Part shown: positions 33,191-42,526 of the stretch, piece after piece
Layout of the letters: every line of letters begins with the position of its first letter
How positions within the stretch are numbered: the stretch's first letter is position 1
Origin: Saprospiraceae bacterium
Lineage (GTDB): Bacteria; Bacteroidota; Bacteroidia; Chitinophagales; Saprospiraceae
DNA: 59,919 nt
NCBI GenBank assembly: GCA_029212405.1
Contig: JARGNR010000021.1
Coordinates: forward strand, 1 to 59,919
Reading direction: 5' to 3'
The notes under the pieces: model-generated
Database searches by the model: none
Told to the model about the DNA's origin: nothing
The model's input: the letters and a program-made list of their open reading frames with translations, nothing else
Position numbers and translations under genes: made by a program

Positions 33191-34811
33191 TCCATCGAGA
33201 CTTAATTTTATCCAAGTACAAAACATACTCCTTTTCCACTTTTTTATACAAAAAGAACAAGCCTATCATATTAGGAAACACTAAAGCCAAAATCATTGCA
33301 TCAGAAAATTTAATGACAGCTTCCATCGTAACCGCCGCTCCCAAAATGGTGAAAGTGAGAAATATGAGTTTATAGGTTAAATCCAAGGTTTTGCCCTTAC
33401 CAAACAAATACTTCCATGCTTGCAATCCATAATAGGACCATGAAATAGCAGTTGAGAAAGCAAATAAAACTACCGCAATTGCCAATACATAGGAAAACCC
33501 AGGAATCGTACTGTCAAATGCCATTGAAGTCAGATTCACTCCTCCAATTCTTTCCCCAGTGGCGACCAAAAGAACTTCATCATTCACAACCTCTCCGTAT
33601 AAAAAAGCACCATTCGCATTGAAAATGACAATGACCAAGGCGGTCATGGTACAGATAACTACTGTATCAATAAATGGTTCTAACAACGCCACCAAGCCCT
33701 CAGAAGCAGCATATTTAGTATGTACGGCTGAATGTGCAATTGCAGCAGATCCAGCACCAGCCTCATTCGAAAATGCGGCTCTTCTGAATCCTTGAATCAT
33801 CACCCCAATGATCCCCCCTACCACTGTGGCCCTCGGGGAGAAAGCTTCCGACAATATTTGACTTATCGCATCATCAATCAGCGTATAATTCATTGCTAAA
33901 ATAATCATGGTAGCCAACACATAAAACCCAGCCATAAAGGGGACAATCTTCTCCGTAACTTGAGCTATTCTCTTGATTCCTCCAATGATCACAATACCCA
34001 CCAAGACAGCAAATATACATCCGATCACGGTTCCCGCAGCACTACTTTCAATGCCAAACCTTCCGATAATTTGTGCAGCTGCTTGATTGGACTGAAAAGC
34101 ATTTCCACCTCCAAATGAAGCTCCAACACAAAAAACCGCAAATACTACACTCAATACTTTGCCCATTTTTGCATAACCCAACTCTTTCATTCCTTTTGAC
34201 AAGTAGTACATTGGGCCCCCATATACCGTACCATCAGAACCAATATCTCGATATTTTACACCCAAGGTACATTCTACAAATTTTGTTGACATGCCCAATA
34301 GACCAGCAATCATCATCCAAAACGTTGCTCCAGGACCACCTAAGCTAATGGCAACTGCCACCATGGCTATATTCCCCAATCCAACTGTTCCTGAAACAGC
34401 CGTAGCAAGCGCTTGAAAATGATTGACTTCTCCATGTTGTCCTTCATCTTTAATGGTATCCACAATGTCTCCATCAACTACATTCACCATTTTCTTTTCA
34501 TCCTCTGAAGAATCTTCTAACTCATCATATTTACCTCTTACCACTTGGATGGCCATTGGAAAATTTCTAATGTTGACAAAGCGAAAATACACGGTAAAAA
34601 AAGTGGCACCTGACAACAATAAAATGAGTACTATGGGTACTGAAAAACCGCCCAACTCCACTGAAGTAAATACCAGTGCATCCCACCAATCGGCAATGGG
34701 CATAAATGCTTGATTGATCTGCTCATCTAATCCCAAATCTTGGGAATAGAGCAATGATGGGAACATCAAAACGCTTCCCGCTATGATTCGTTTGTTATAC
34801 ATTGACTTCAT
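33174..34811 (-). CDS. Alanine/sodium symporter of the AGCS family
   Basis: This is a Na+- or H+-coupled amino-acid (alanine/glycine) carrier, 545 aa, in the inner membrane with about 10-12 helices. The AGCS signature regions are present: FQALATAVSGTVGLGNIAMVA, GGPMYYLSKGMKELG, FSNEAGAGSAAIAHSAVHTKYA and VVICTMTALVIV. The N-terminus (about 25 residues ending LLYSQ) looks like a signal peptide and is followed by an extra periplasmic segment, as seen in several Bacteroidota AGCS proteins. An acidic loop (DELEDSSEDEKKM) lies after the second helix region. It stands alone on the minus strand. Confidence 0.95.
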   Translation of the reverse strand: MKSMYNKRIIAGSVLMFPSLLYSQDLGLDEQINQAFMPIADWWDALVFTSVELGGFSVPIVLILLLSGATFFTVYFRFVNIRNFPMAIQVVRGKYDELEDSSEDEKKMVNVVDGDIVDTIKDEGQHGEVNHFQALATAVSGTVGLGNIAMVAVAISLGGPGATFWMMIAGLLGMSTKFVECTLGVKYRDIGSDGTVYGGPMYYLSKGMKELGYAKMGKVLSVVFAVFCVGASFGGGNAFQSNQAAAQIIGRFGIESSAAGTVIGCIFAVLVGIVIIGGIKRIAQVTEKIVPFMAGFYVLATMIILAMNYTLIDDAISQILSEAFSPRATVVGGIIGVMIQGFRRAAFSNEAGAGSAAIAHSAVHTKYAASEGLVALLEPFIDTVVICTMTALVIVIFNANGAFLYGEVVNDEVLLVATGERIGGVNLTSMAFDSTIPGFSYVLAIAVVLFAFSTAISWSYYGLQAWKYLFGKGKTLDLTYKLIFLTFTILGAAVTMEAVIKFSDAMILALVFPNMIGLFFLYKKVEKEYVLYLDKIKSRWRSDRL

Positions 34812-34966
34812 ACTTTTCTGGATTTTAAATTCAACCCAAAAATTGAAATACTCTGACTCTTACCTAGAAAATTGTCGGAAGGAAATTGGAAATGTCAGTA
34901 AGTCAAAAACTGACAAATAAATACAAATAATTGATTTACAGAATATTATATCATACGTGTATGTAT

Positions 34967-36115
34967 TTAATCATTCAATTGCAAATTTGAAGAAGGAATT
35001 GAAAGTCTAATTTTTCGCTCTCTTTGAGATGACATTTCAAATAGAATAGTTTTAAGCGGAACCTCATGTTGGGTTTTTGTCCATAACCCCTTGCCATATA
35101 ACCCGTCGAGAATAGCACACAATAATCGCTTTATTTCATTATGGTCATTTATATCAAATTGCTTTCCTGAACGACTATCAGATTTTGGTTTTATTTCCAA
35201 CCAGCCCTCTTTGTCTTCCATCTTTTTAGAGATAAAAGTATGCATCAATTGATAGTTTTTATTACTGAGCTCAACAGATTGTTCTTTATTAGAAGTCAGT
35301 CCAATAATGGATAATTTATTGCTATATGAAGAATTGTTTTTCTTTATTCTAAATACTTTTAGATACACAGCAGAACTCGCTGAGGAGATTTTTGCTGTAA
35401 GATCTTTCACCCAACTTAAGGCCAGAGCAAAAAATATCATAATCAGGGAAGTTTTGAAAATCGCAGAAAACAGGGTTTGATTGATATCATTATCCGTAAG
35501 TTTATACACCTGAGCTGTAAAAATGATCATCACACAGAGTACAGAAAGATAGGCCAACAAAGCCAATCTTCTTCTCAAAAAAGACTCCCACAGTACCCAA
35601 CCCAACACTACAAGTGTGAGGACAGAATAATACACATCTAACTCGCTGATCAACCCAGATGGAATGCCGGTAAATAATTTCCGAATTGTAGGTAAAAGCG
35701 AAAATAAAAAGGGTAAGCCAACGATAATTGACCAATATTTAGATTTGATTACGGGTGCTAATAATGAAGGTAAATGCTTGAACCAAGGCAAGGCAAGTAA
35801 TATAAATAAGCTGTTGAGCAAAGATAAAATACTGAGCATGCCTGCCATAGAAACTTCTGCATTTTGAATCCAATGTTTGTCTTGACTATTGGGTTCAAAT
35901 GAAGCACTATAATACACAATGACAATACCCGAAACACTCCAGCAAAGAATGGACAACGCCAACCAAACCTGGCCAAAATCTTTTTGTTTTCGCCCCAAAT
36001 GATACCAGATTGAAATCAAGCCCAAAAATGCAAATAGGCACACTCCAAATTGCCACCATCCATAAAAATATAATATTTGATATGCACCTTCCAAGTTCTT
36101 CAATTTTGATTGCAA
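34967..36115 (-). CDS. Multi-spanning membrane protein with cytoplasmic C-terminal domain
   Basis: This 382-aa protein has about seven or eight predicted membrane helices over residues 15-245 (for example FGVCLFAFLGLISIWYHLG, VWLALSILCWSVSGIVIVYY, LILLAL-type segments). A soluble C-terminal domain of about 130 residues follows, with no clear catalytic motif. The last part (FDINDHNEIKRLLCAILDGLYGKGLWT, then IRLSIPSSNLQ) may be a small helix-beta module. I do not recognise the family. The layout resembles sensor proteins with a membrane input and a cytoplasmic output, but no histidine kinase, cyclase or DNA-binding signature is visible. A 14-bp palindrome lies in the upstream intergenic region. 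Confidence 0.7.
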   Translation of the reverse strand: MQSKLKNLEGAYQILYFYGWWQFGVCLFAFLGLISIWYHLGRKQKDFGQVWLALSILCWSVSGIVIVYYSASFEPNSQDKHWIQNAEVSMAGMLSILSLLNSLFILLALPWFKHLPSLLAPVIKSKYWSIIVGLPFLFSLLPTIRKLFTGIPSGLISELDVYYSVLTLVVLGWVLWESFLRRRLALLAYLSVLCVMIIFTAQVYKLTDNDINQTLFSAIFKTSLIMIFFALALSWVKDLTAKISSASSAVYLKVFRIKKNNSSYSNKLSIIGLTSNKEQSVELSNKNYQLMHTFISKKMEDKEGWLEIKPKSDSRSGKQFDINDHNEIKRLLCAILDGLYGKGLWTKTQHEVPLKTILFEMSSQRERKIRLSIPSSNLQLND

Positions 36116-36420
36116 GATACGTTTTGAGGACTAATTTGAGACTATTAATCCTAGATGAATAATGTATCAGGAAAGTAATTATAAAATGTCCATTAGAGAA
36201 TTATATAATTCAGAAGTCTTTGAAAACACTCACTGGCTTCAACTCTGATAGTTTACAAAATTAATAATAGGATGTCAAATGGTTGGCAAATAATTCTACT
36301 GGACAACTTGAACGTAAACTTTGGCATATCTTTGGGACGCACACCTTTTAAATCTATATAGTAGATAAAATACCCAATAACCTTTAATTTGGATTTGTAA
36401 CTATTTAAAGTCACACTAAG
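36116..36420. other. 305-bp divergent intergenic region
   Basis: Between the divergent genes lie a 14-bp perfect palindrome (GAATTATATAATTC, 36198-36211) and a -7 motif TATCTTTG (36327-36334) for the plus-strand gene. The palindrome is AT-rich and may be chance. Nothing else was seen. Confidence 0.5.
36327..36334 (+). promoter_or_regulatory. Promoter -7 motif of the phosphatase-like gene
   Basis: TATCTTTG matches TAnnTTTG, with a TTG 16 nt upstream (36308-36310), slightly short of the usual 19-21 nt spacing. The gene starts 87 nt further on. Confidence 0.45.
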
Positions 36421-39400
36421 GTGAATAGAATAAACTATATTTTCATTATTCTCTTATTAACGGGATTTCATGCTGAAGGTCAATTAATTTCCTATGGCAG
36501 TGATTGGAATTTTTATGATAATGAGCAAGCTCCACCCAATGATGCGCAAGGAGACTCTTGGATAGAAAATGACTATGATGATGGCTCATGGATAACTGGT
36601 CCTGCTCAATTAGGATATGGGGATACCGATGAATCAACGCTAATAAATGAAGATACTTACACCGCCTATTTCAGAAAAACAATAAATGTAACTGACCCTT
36701 CTGAATATTTTAGTCTGATATTTGATTTGGTCTATGACGATGGTGCTGTTGTTTATGTGAATGGAGTGGAGATCTCACGAATAAACATGCCAAGCGGAAC
36801 AATTTCATACAATACTTTTGCAAGTTCAACGAGTGATGATAATGATACGGAAAATTTCATAATCGGAAACGCTCTGGTATCAGGAGACAACACGATTGCT
36901 GTTGAAATTCATCAACAATCTTCTTCAAGTTCGGATTTAAGTTTTGATTTAAAAGTATCTGCTCTTTTTATACCTGCATACCTCCCAAATTTCAATTCCC
37001 CTTGGCTTTATTACGATAATGAACAAGAACCTCCAGCACAGGGTTCAACCGATTGGAAGGCATTAGCGTTTGATGACAGTTACTGGAACGGAGGATATGG
37101 ACAATTGGGATATGGAGACGACGACGAAGTCACCATAATCAATGACCAAACCCTAACCGCATATTTTAGACATACATTTTCTATCATAGACCCGACCATC
37201 TATTCCTCATTACAATTGGACTTACTATATGACGATGGAGCCATAGTTTATCTAAATGGCACAGAAGTTTGGCGTGTAAATATGCCTACTGGAACCATAG
37301 ACTATTCTACCCTATCCAGCAGTCAAAGCAATGATAATCAAACGGTCAGTACCATTATTGCCAATTCTCTGTTGGCTGGTGAAAATGTAATTACAGTAGA
37401 AATTCATCAAAGATCTACAACGAGCTCTGATCTAAGTTTCGATCTAAGAATGACAGGAATAAACAATCAAGTAGGATTGCCTGCATTTAATTCTAGTTGG
37501 AAATATTTTGACAACGAACAAAAACCTGCAAATCAAGGAACGACGACATGGAAAGAAAGTTCGTATAATGACACCGCATGGCTATTTGGAAATGGCCAAC
37601 TGGGTTATGGTGACAATGATGAAAATACAGAAATCAATGACAATGCCCAAACCACTTATTTTAGACATACATTTTCAATTGATGATCCAACAATTTATAC
37701 CTCTTTGAAGGCCACTCTTTTGTATGATGATGGGGGCGTGGTTTATCTCAATGGAAGTGAAATCATGCGTTTGAATATGGATCCAGGTGATCCAGCCTAT
37801 ACCACATTTACCAATGGAAGTGGCGGTGACAATGCTTTATCCACCCAGATAATTGCCAATACGCTAGTCACTGGGGATAACACACTGGCTGTAGAAATCC
37901 ATCAAAATTCGGCAACAAGTTCAGATATTAGCTTTGACTTTTCGTTGATTGGATCTAACGGATCTCCTTCAGATGTAGTGAGAGGGCCGTATCTTCAAAA
38001 AGCAAACGACTCAGGAATTACGATCAAATGGAGAACTGATCTCGCTGCAAAAGGAATGGTCAGGTATGGTACGGATCTTACTAATTTGTCTGACTCTGTT
38101 GTTGAAAATAGTACAGTAACAGAGCATGAAATTGACCTTATAAATTTGCTTCCGGCTACCAAATATTATTATGAACTGGTAGACAGTCTGGGTATTCAAA
38201 AAGAGTCATCCCCTGATTTATATTTTCAAACTCACCCATCGGCAACAACGGATGGTAGTCTTACGGCATGGATTTTAGGAGATTGTGGCACCGGCAACAA
38301 TAATGCCCGATCCGTGAGAGATGCTTATTACAACTATATTGGGACCGAACATACGGATATGATACTGTTTTTGGGTGACAATGCCTACAATGACGGCACA
38401 GATCAGCAATATCAAGATGCGATTTTCGAAAACATGTATGAAGACAAATTAAAAAATACGGTCGCATGGTCATGTTTGGGAAATCACGATGGTTATTCTG
38501 CTCAAAGTAGCAGTCAAACTGGACCTTATTATGATATTTTCAGTTTTCCTACTGCAGGAGAATCTGGAGGAATAGCCAGTGGTACAGAAGCATATTATTC
38601 TTTTGATTATGGCAATGTACATTTTATAGTGTTGGACAGTTATGATTCAGATCGATCGGTAGGAGGAGCGATGTACAATTGGTGTTTGAGTGACATTCAA
38701 AATACAACGGCCAAATGGATTGTATCGCTATGGCATCATCCTCCCTATACCAAAGGATCCCACGATTCAGATCTAGAGAGTAATCTCATTCAAATGAGAG
38801 AACGCTTCTTACCCATTCTGGAAAACAATGGGGTTGATTTGATCTTATCTGGTCACAGTCATTCTTATGAGCGGTCCTATTATTTGAATGGTCATTATGG
38901 AAATGCCTCTTCTTTTGATAGCAACACGCATACTGTGGGTGATACTGGTGACGGAGATGGTAAAATGAATGGAACTGGAGCCTATCGACGAGCAATCAAT
39001 GGAGCGGGAGAAGGAGAAGGTACGGTTTATATTACAACAGGGTCTGCAGGTAAAACGAGTTCTGGAAGCCTAGACCATCAAGCTATGTTTTACTCCGTAT
39101 CTTCCTTAGGGTCGTGTATATTAGAAATCAACACAGATACCTTGACCGTAAAATTTCTGAGAGAAACTGGTACCATTGACGACTACTTCACCATTACAAA
39201 ATGTAAAGGGTTGGAAAGTGTTGAAAACTCTGCAGATGCTGGTTTGGGTTCCATGCGGGAAATGATAGCCAATGCATGTGATTTGGATACCATTCTTTTT
39301 GACGGCAATGTTTTGGATCCAATCGTCCTTCAATCAGAGATCGTTTTAGACAAAACTTTGTATTTCAAAAGTCTAAATCAAAACACCATCATTTCAGGAG

Positions 39401-39633
39401 ATAACACGCACAGAATATTCAATATACTTTCTGGTACGGTGACCGAAATTGAAGGCCTCACCTTGATCAACAGCTTTGCCAATTCAAATGGTGGTGCTTT
39501 AGTGAACAATGGTACCCTGATCTTAAAGAATGCAGAATTTGACAACAACAAAGAGGGAGGCAATGACAAGGCATTCACCAACTTCGGGACTATCCGTATA
39601 CTGAATAATAGTTCTGTACTGATTAAAGAATGA
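36421..39633 (+). CDS. Secreted purple acid phosphatase-like protein with three N-terminal repeats
   Basis: This is a 1070-aa exported metallophosphatase-type protein with a GTG start. After a signal peptide (about residues 1-20) come three copies of a roughly 160-residue beta module at about 24-182, 191-347 and 356-511, each with xYDNEQxPP, QLGYGD, VYxNG and the end VEIHQ. Then a fibronectin-like purple-phosphatase N-domain (GPYLQKANDSGITIKWRTD) and the phosphatase domain follow. Metal motifs are intact: GDCG (621), GDNAY (652), GNHD (687-690), WHHPPYT (771-777) and GHSHSYER (811-818). The C-terminal 150 residues are beta-helix-like (IIGNxL, ALVNNGTLILKNAEF). No T9SS tail is evident. It probably acts on phosphate esters at the surface, but the substrate is unknown. 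Confidence 0.88.
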   Translation: MNRINYIFIILLLTGFHAEGQLISYGSDWNFYDNEQAPPNDAQGDSWIENDYDDGSWITGPAQLGYGDTDESTLINEDTYTAYFRKTINVTDPSEYFSLIFDLVYDDGAVVYVNGVEISRINMPSGTISYNTFASSTSDDNDTENFIIGNALVSGDNTIAVEIHQQSSSSSDLSFDLKVSALFIPAYLPNFNSPWLYYDNEQEPPAQGSTDWKALAFDDSYWNGGYGQLGYGDDDEVTIINDQTLTAYFRHTFSIIDPTIYSSLQLDLLYDDGAIVYLNGTEVWRVNMPTGTIDYSTLSSSQSNDNQTVSTIIANSLLAGENVITVEIHQRSTTSSDLSFDLRMTGINNQVGLPAFNSSWKYFDNEQKPANQGTTTWKESSYNDTAWLFGNGQLGYGDNDENTEINDNAQTTYFRHTFSIDDPTIYTSLKATLLYDDGGVVYLNGSEIMRLNMDPGDPAYTTFTNGSGGDNALSTQIIANTLVTGDNTLAVEIHQNSATSSDISFDFSLIGSNGSPSDVVRGPYLQKANDSGITIKWRTDLAAKGMVRYGTDLTNLSDSVVENSTVTEHEIDLINLLPATKYYYELVDSLGIQKESSPDLYFQTHPSATTDGSLTAWILGDCGTGNNNARSVRDAYYNYIGTEHTDMILFLGDNAYNDGTDQQYQDAIFENMYEDKLKNTVAWSCLGNHDGYSAQSSSQTGPYYDIFSFPTAGESGGIASGTEAYYSFDYGNVHFIVLDSYDSDRSVGGAMYNWCLSDIQNTTAKWIVSLWHHPPYTKGSHDSDLESNLIQMRERFLPILENNGVDLILSGHSHSYERSYYLNGHYGNASSFDSNTHTVGDTGDGDGKMNGTGAYRRAINGAGEGEGTVYITTGSAGKTSSGSLDHQAMFYSVSSLGSCILEINTDTLTVKFLRETGTIDDYFTITKCKGLESVENSADAGLGSMREMIANACDLDTILFDGNVLDPIVLQSEIVLDKTLYFKSLNQNTIISGDNTHRIFNILSGTVTEIEGLTLINSFANSNGGALVNNGTLILKNAEFDNNKEGGNDKAFTNFGTIRILNNSSVLIKE
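36490..37953 (+). repeat. Three tandem coding repeats of about 480 bp
   Basis: Three diverged copies (about 36490-36966, 36991-37461 and 37486-37953) of a single beta module. Each carries the words YDNEQ, LGYGD and VEIHQ at the same positions. The DNA copies are quite different, so the duplication is old. Confidence 0.8.
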
Positions 39634-39637
39634 TTTC

Positions 39638-40516
39638 TTATTTGCTTTTATCTGCTGTAAGTTTCTGGATCAATCTTTTCAATTCTTCGATTTCTGACTT
39701 TAAGTAGGTGACTTCATTGGTTAAACGGTCAATCTCCTTTTTCTGAGAGGTAAATTGATTCGTACTGGCATTGGGCATTCTAAGGTTCTGTCCAGGTGTA
39801 GTAGTTCCAATTAAAGACGTCGGTGCATCCATCCATGTCACTGTTCCAGCTCCATCTGTTGTTAATACTTGGTTTGCACTACCATCTACATTGGGCAGTG
39901 TAAAGGCATTATTTATTTCAAGAGACCCTACAACTTTCACTAAAGGATTACTCTCTTGAAAAGCGCTAGAAAAACCAAATCCTCCAACATCTCCCGCTGT
40001 TCCATTCGCTCCGTTCACAGCATTTACATTATAATAAAATGTCAAATCTCCTGTTCCTCCAGCTGGTGCCACCCAATCAACCGTAAATGTATTAGTCCCA
40101 GAAGTACCCAAATGCTCTGCATATGTCCTTCCCCCTGCGACAGATCCTGCGGTAGAAACTTGGGCATTTCCAGAAGGATTAGAAAAGGAGGCTACGTCAT
40201 TATCGCTTCCATCTAAGACTGTCAATTGAAATCCATATCCAGCAGGAGATCCTGATGTTGTATTTACGGTTAATGAAACTTGATACGTTTCTCCAGCAGT
40301 ATAAGAAGTGACTGCCATTCCGCCTCCATCTGTTACAGATAAAGTTCCAGAAACCGTACCAAATACACCTCCTGAATGACAGTTCCCACATACTGTCCCT
40401 GACTCTCCTGGTGCAGCGGTATAGGCTTGATTAAAAACTGCAGCCGGACCTCCAGAATAATTAAAAGAAATTATAGAAGTAAATACAATTAAAGCGAAGA
40501 TTACTTTCTTTTTCAT
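39638..40516 (-). CDS. Secreted protein with one CxxCH motif and coiled-coil end
   Basis: This is a 292-aa exported protein. The signal peptide (residues 1-19) is followed by a CGNCH motif (Cys43, Cys46, His47), a possible c-type heme site. The central beta domain (GTLSVTDGGGMAVTSYTAGE ... YGFQLTVLDGSDND) resembles Reeler or choice-of-anchor-V proteins, which often carry this motif near the N-terminus. A Gly/Thr-rich stretch follows (VDGSANQVLTTDGAGTVTWMDAP, resembling phage or autotransporter tail repeats). The C-terminal 45 residues form a coiled coil (RLTNEVTYLKSEIEELKRLIQKL), likely a trimeric stalk. Heme attachment needs periplasmic Ccm/Ccs proteins, which are not in the window, so heme is only likely. 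It converges with the phosphatase gene. Confidence 0.75.
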   Translation of the reverse strand: MKKKVIFALIVFTSIISFNYSGGPAAVFNQAYTAAPGESGTVCGNCHSGGVFGTVSGTLSVTDGGGMAVTSYTAGETYQVSLTVNTTSGSPAGYGFQLTVLDGSDNDVASFSNPSGNAQVSTAGSVAGGRTYAEHLGTSGTNTFTVDWVAPAGGTGDLTFYYNVNAVNGANGTAGDVGGFGFSSAFQESNPLVKVVGSLEINNAFTLPNVDGSANQVLTTDGAGTVTWMDAPTSLIGTTTPGQNLRMPNASTNQFTSQKKEIDRLTNEVTYLKSEIEELKRLIQKLTADKSK

Positions 40517-41019
40517 AATATTAAACTAGCGTGATTTGCTCAAATCAATTAAGATGTGGCAAGGTGAAAAAATAATAAATACATGGGAAAGAAGTGCAAA
40601 ACTTCATATGACTCCCTAAATATACAATTTCAACTCAAATTTCATGAAAAGAAATCTGATATTTATTACCAAATGAGTGAATGGTCAAATTGATTAGTAA
40701 ACTGCAACAGTAATATGCTAGTAACGACAAAGAAGCTAAGCCAGGAAATTAGCCTTCCCGCGTCACCAAAACAATCTTTTAAAATTAGACAGAACTACAA
40801 CTTTATATTTTTCCAGAAGATTAAAAACCAACATTAATTACAATCAAATCCTTCGGTCACAGGTGTTAATAAATCCTAAAAGTCTCTTAATTGAATCTAA
40901 AATGTCCGTGAATACCTTTATTAAAGTATTAAATGAGTGTCTTCAAGAGGACGTATTTCATTCCTGAGCGATCTAATAATAAACAACATCAAAATTCACT
41001 ACAATTTAAAACGCTGACT
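40517..41019. other. 503-bp intergenic region with promoter, no RNA gene
   Basis: Only weak 5-bp hairpins (GCTAA ... TTAGC around 40735) and a promoter candidate near 40891-40920 were seen. No conserved RNA, repeat or short gene could be supported. Confidence 0.5.
40891..40920 (+). promoter_or_regulatory. Promoter of the 41020 barrel gene
   Basis: TTG (40891-40893), 19 nt of spacer, then TACCTTTA (40913-40920), one base off TAnnTTTG. Transcription would start near 40927, giving a leader of about 93 nt. Confidence 0.45.
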
Positions 41020-42279
41020 ATGAAAAAACTTCTTTTGTTCTTTTTGGCATGTCTTGTATACAATACCAATTACGCACAAGACAAATCCAATTCAGACACG
41101 AATGAATTACAACCTATTACAACTACTGGAATTTCACTACCCCAGCTTATCACAACACAACTCAATCGATCAGAATTACAATTTGGAATCAATTTATCTG
41201 AAGGATTAGAACAACCTAATTTATCAATTCAATTTAAAAAATTCATTTCTGATCAATCCAAACAAATCAGTCTTAATGCGGGCGCAAATTTAAGACATAG
41301 AATCTCTTTTGACAGATCAGATAATTTTGATTTCTATTCCATAGAAAGTATTTCAATGGATGTTGGAGCAGACTTAAAACTATTCAATTCAAATGATTAC
41401 TTCATTCAATTTGGGACACAAAACAGTATAGGAAAACCTGGAGGACTCTCTAATTTTGACTATATATATACAAACAATGCACTGACCATAGGATTTGGTA
41501 AAGGACGAATTGATTTTGTAAATGATGCTGTTGCAGCTGTGACAATTACCGACAAACTGAAAGAACTGGGAGTATTATCCAGAGAACTTACAGAGCAAGA
41601 ATATCAAATACTTGTTGATCGTATTAATGATTTGAAAAACAGAAGAGCTTTTGTAAATCGTTCTTACCCGCTCACAGAAGTGGAAGAAATACATGATTTA
41701 CTTTCTACATTTAACGTGCTTAAAGAAGGAATCAATACATTGGCAATCATTGATGATGCTTATAAATATGAACCAATGATCGACAGGACAACAGGTTCAC
41801 AATTTAATGTGCAAGCCACAGGTACTTACCATAGATCAAATTTTTTAACTGATTATACTAGAAAAGGGGTTTACACCCAGATTTCCTATGCTATACATAA
41901 ACCTATTAACAGCAAGTGGCAGTACAATCGAACTGCATCCACCTATTTTTCTATCAGCGAATCCAATTTAACAGATCCTACTTTTTCTGAGAGCACGTTA
42001 AAAAGAGGAGGAATTCGTTTAAATAACGACTTTCATTATCTGGTGGATACCCGATTGAGAATAAGCTTTACATCAGGGATTGGGTATAACGTTATCGATG
42101 AGTCCTACATCTATGATCCTTTTGGCAATTCTATTTATGACAATAAAGGAATGTTCCTGAATCTAGGATCAGAATTGGAGTATCAAATCTCCAGAACGAT
42201 GTCCATCAACTTTGGCCTCAACTTAAACATAACACCAGATTACAATTTTACCGGTCTTCATATGGGTTTAAAGTTTTAG
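41020..42279 (+). CDS. Outer-membrane beta-barrel protein, 419 aa
   Basis: The start at ATG 41020 (MKKLLLFFLACLVYNTNYAQ) was chosen because it gives a clean signal peptide; the open frame begins 29 codons earlier. After cleavage near NYAQ the protein has alternating beta-strand segments with a final phenylalanine (TGLHMGLKF), typical of an outer-membrane barrel. A helical or soluble insert lies in the middle (VTITDKLKELGVLSRELTEQEYQILVDRINDLKNRRAF), about residues 180-240, which is unusual for a small barrel and may be a plug or a loop domain. The family is unknown. A promoter lies upstream and a hairpin terminator downstream. Confidence 0.75.
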   Translation: MKKLLLFFLACLVYNTNYAQDKSNSDTNELQPITTTGISLPQLITTQLNRSELQFGINLSEGLEQPNLSIQFKKFISDQSKQISLNAGANLRHRISFDRSDNFDFYSIESISMDVGADLKLFNSNDYFIQFGTQNSIGKPGGLSNFDYIYTNNALTIGFGKGRIDFVNDAVAAVTITDKLKELGVLSRELTEQEYQILVDRINDLKNRRAFVNRSYPLTEVEEIHDLLSTFNVLKEGINTLAIIDDAYKYEPMIDRTTGSQFNVQATGTYHRSNFLTDYTRKGVYTQISYAIHKPINSKWQYNRTASTYFSISESNLTDPTFSESTLKRGGIRLNNDFHYLVDTRLRISFTSGIGYNVIDESYIYDPFGNSIYDNKGMFLNLGSELEYQISRTMSINFGLNLNITPDYNFTGLHMGLKF

Positions 42280-42330
42280 ATAAAACACACGAAAAACCAT
42301 CAAAACTTTTTGCATCCATAAATTTTCTAT

Positions 42331-42360
42331 AGTCCTCAGCCTACTGTGTTGAGGGCTTTT
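42331..42360 (+). terminator. Terminator after the barrel gene
   Basis: An 8-bp stem (AGTCCTCA with TGAGGGCT, one G-U) has an 11-nt loop and is followed by TTT. It lies 52 nt after the stop. Confidence 0.65.
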
Positions 42361-42526
42361 CATGTTTTAGATAAAAAAACCTCCTCTACACACACACTAT
42401 TTCTCTTTCAAATTAGTTATCAATAGGTACATCGTCGATTAATTATTTCTTGTTTTTACACCTTACTAGGAAATTGCTTTGCTATTGAAAACCTGTTCTT
42501 TTCAATAAGCTATTCCGCATGCTAAA

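Noticed and set aside
36198-36211. 14-bp AT palindrome GAATTATATAATTC
   Set aside because: It is perfect but purely AT-based except for its ends, so chance is likely; it is mentioned only in the intergenic entry.
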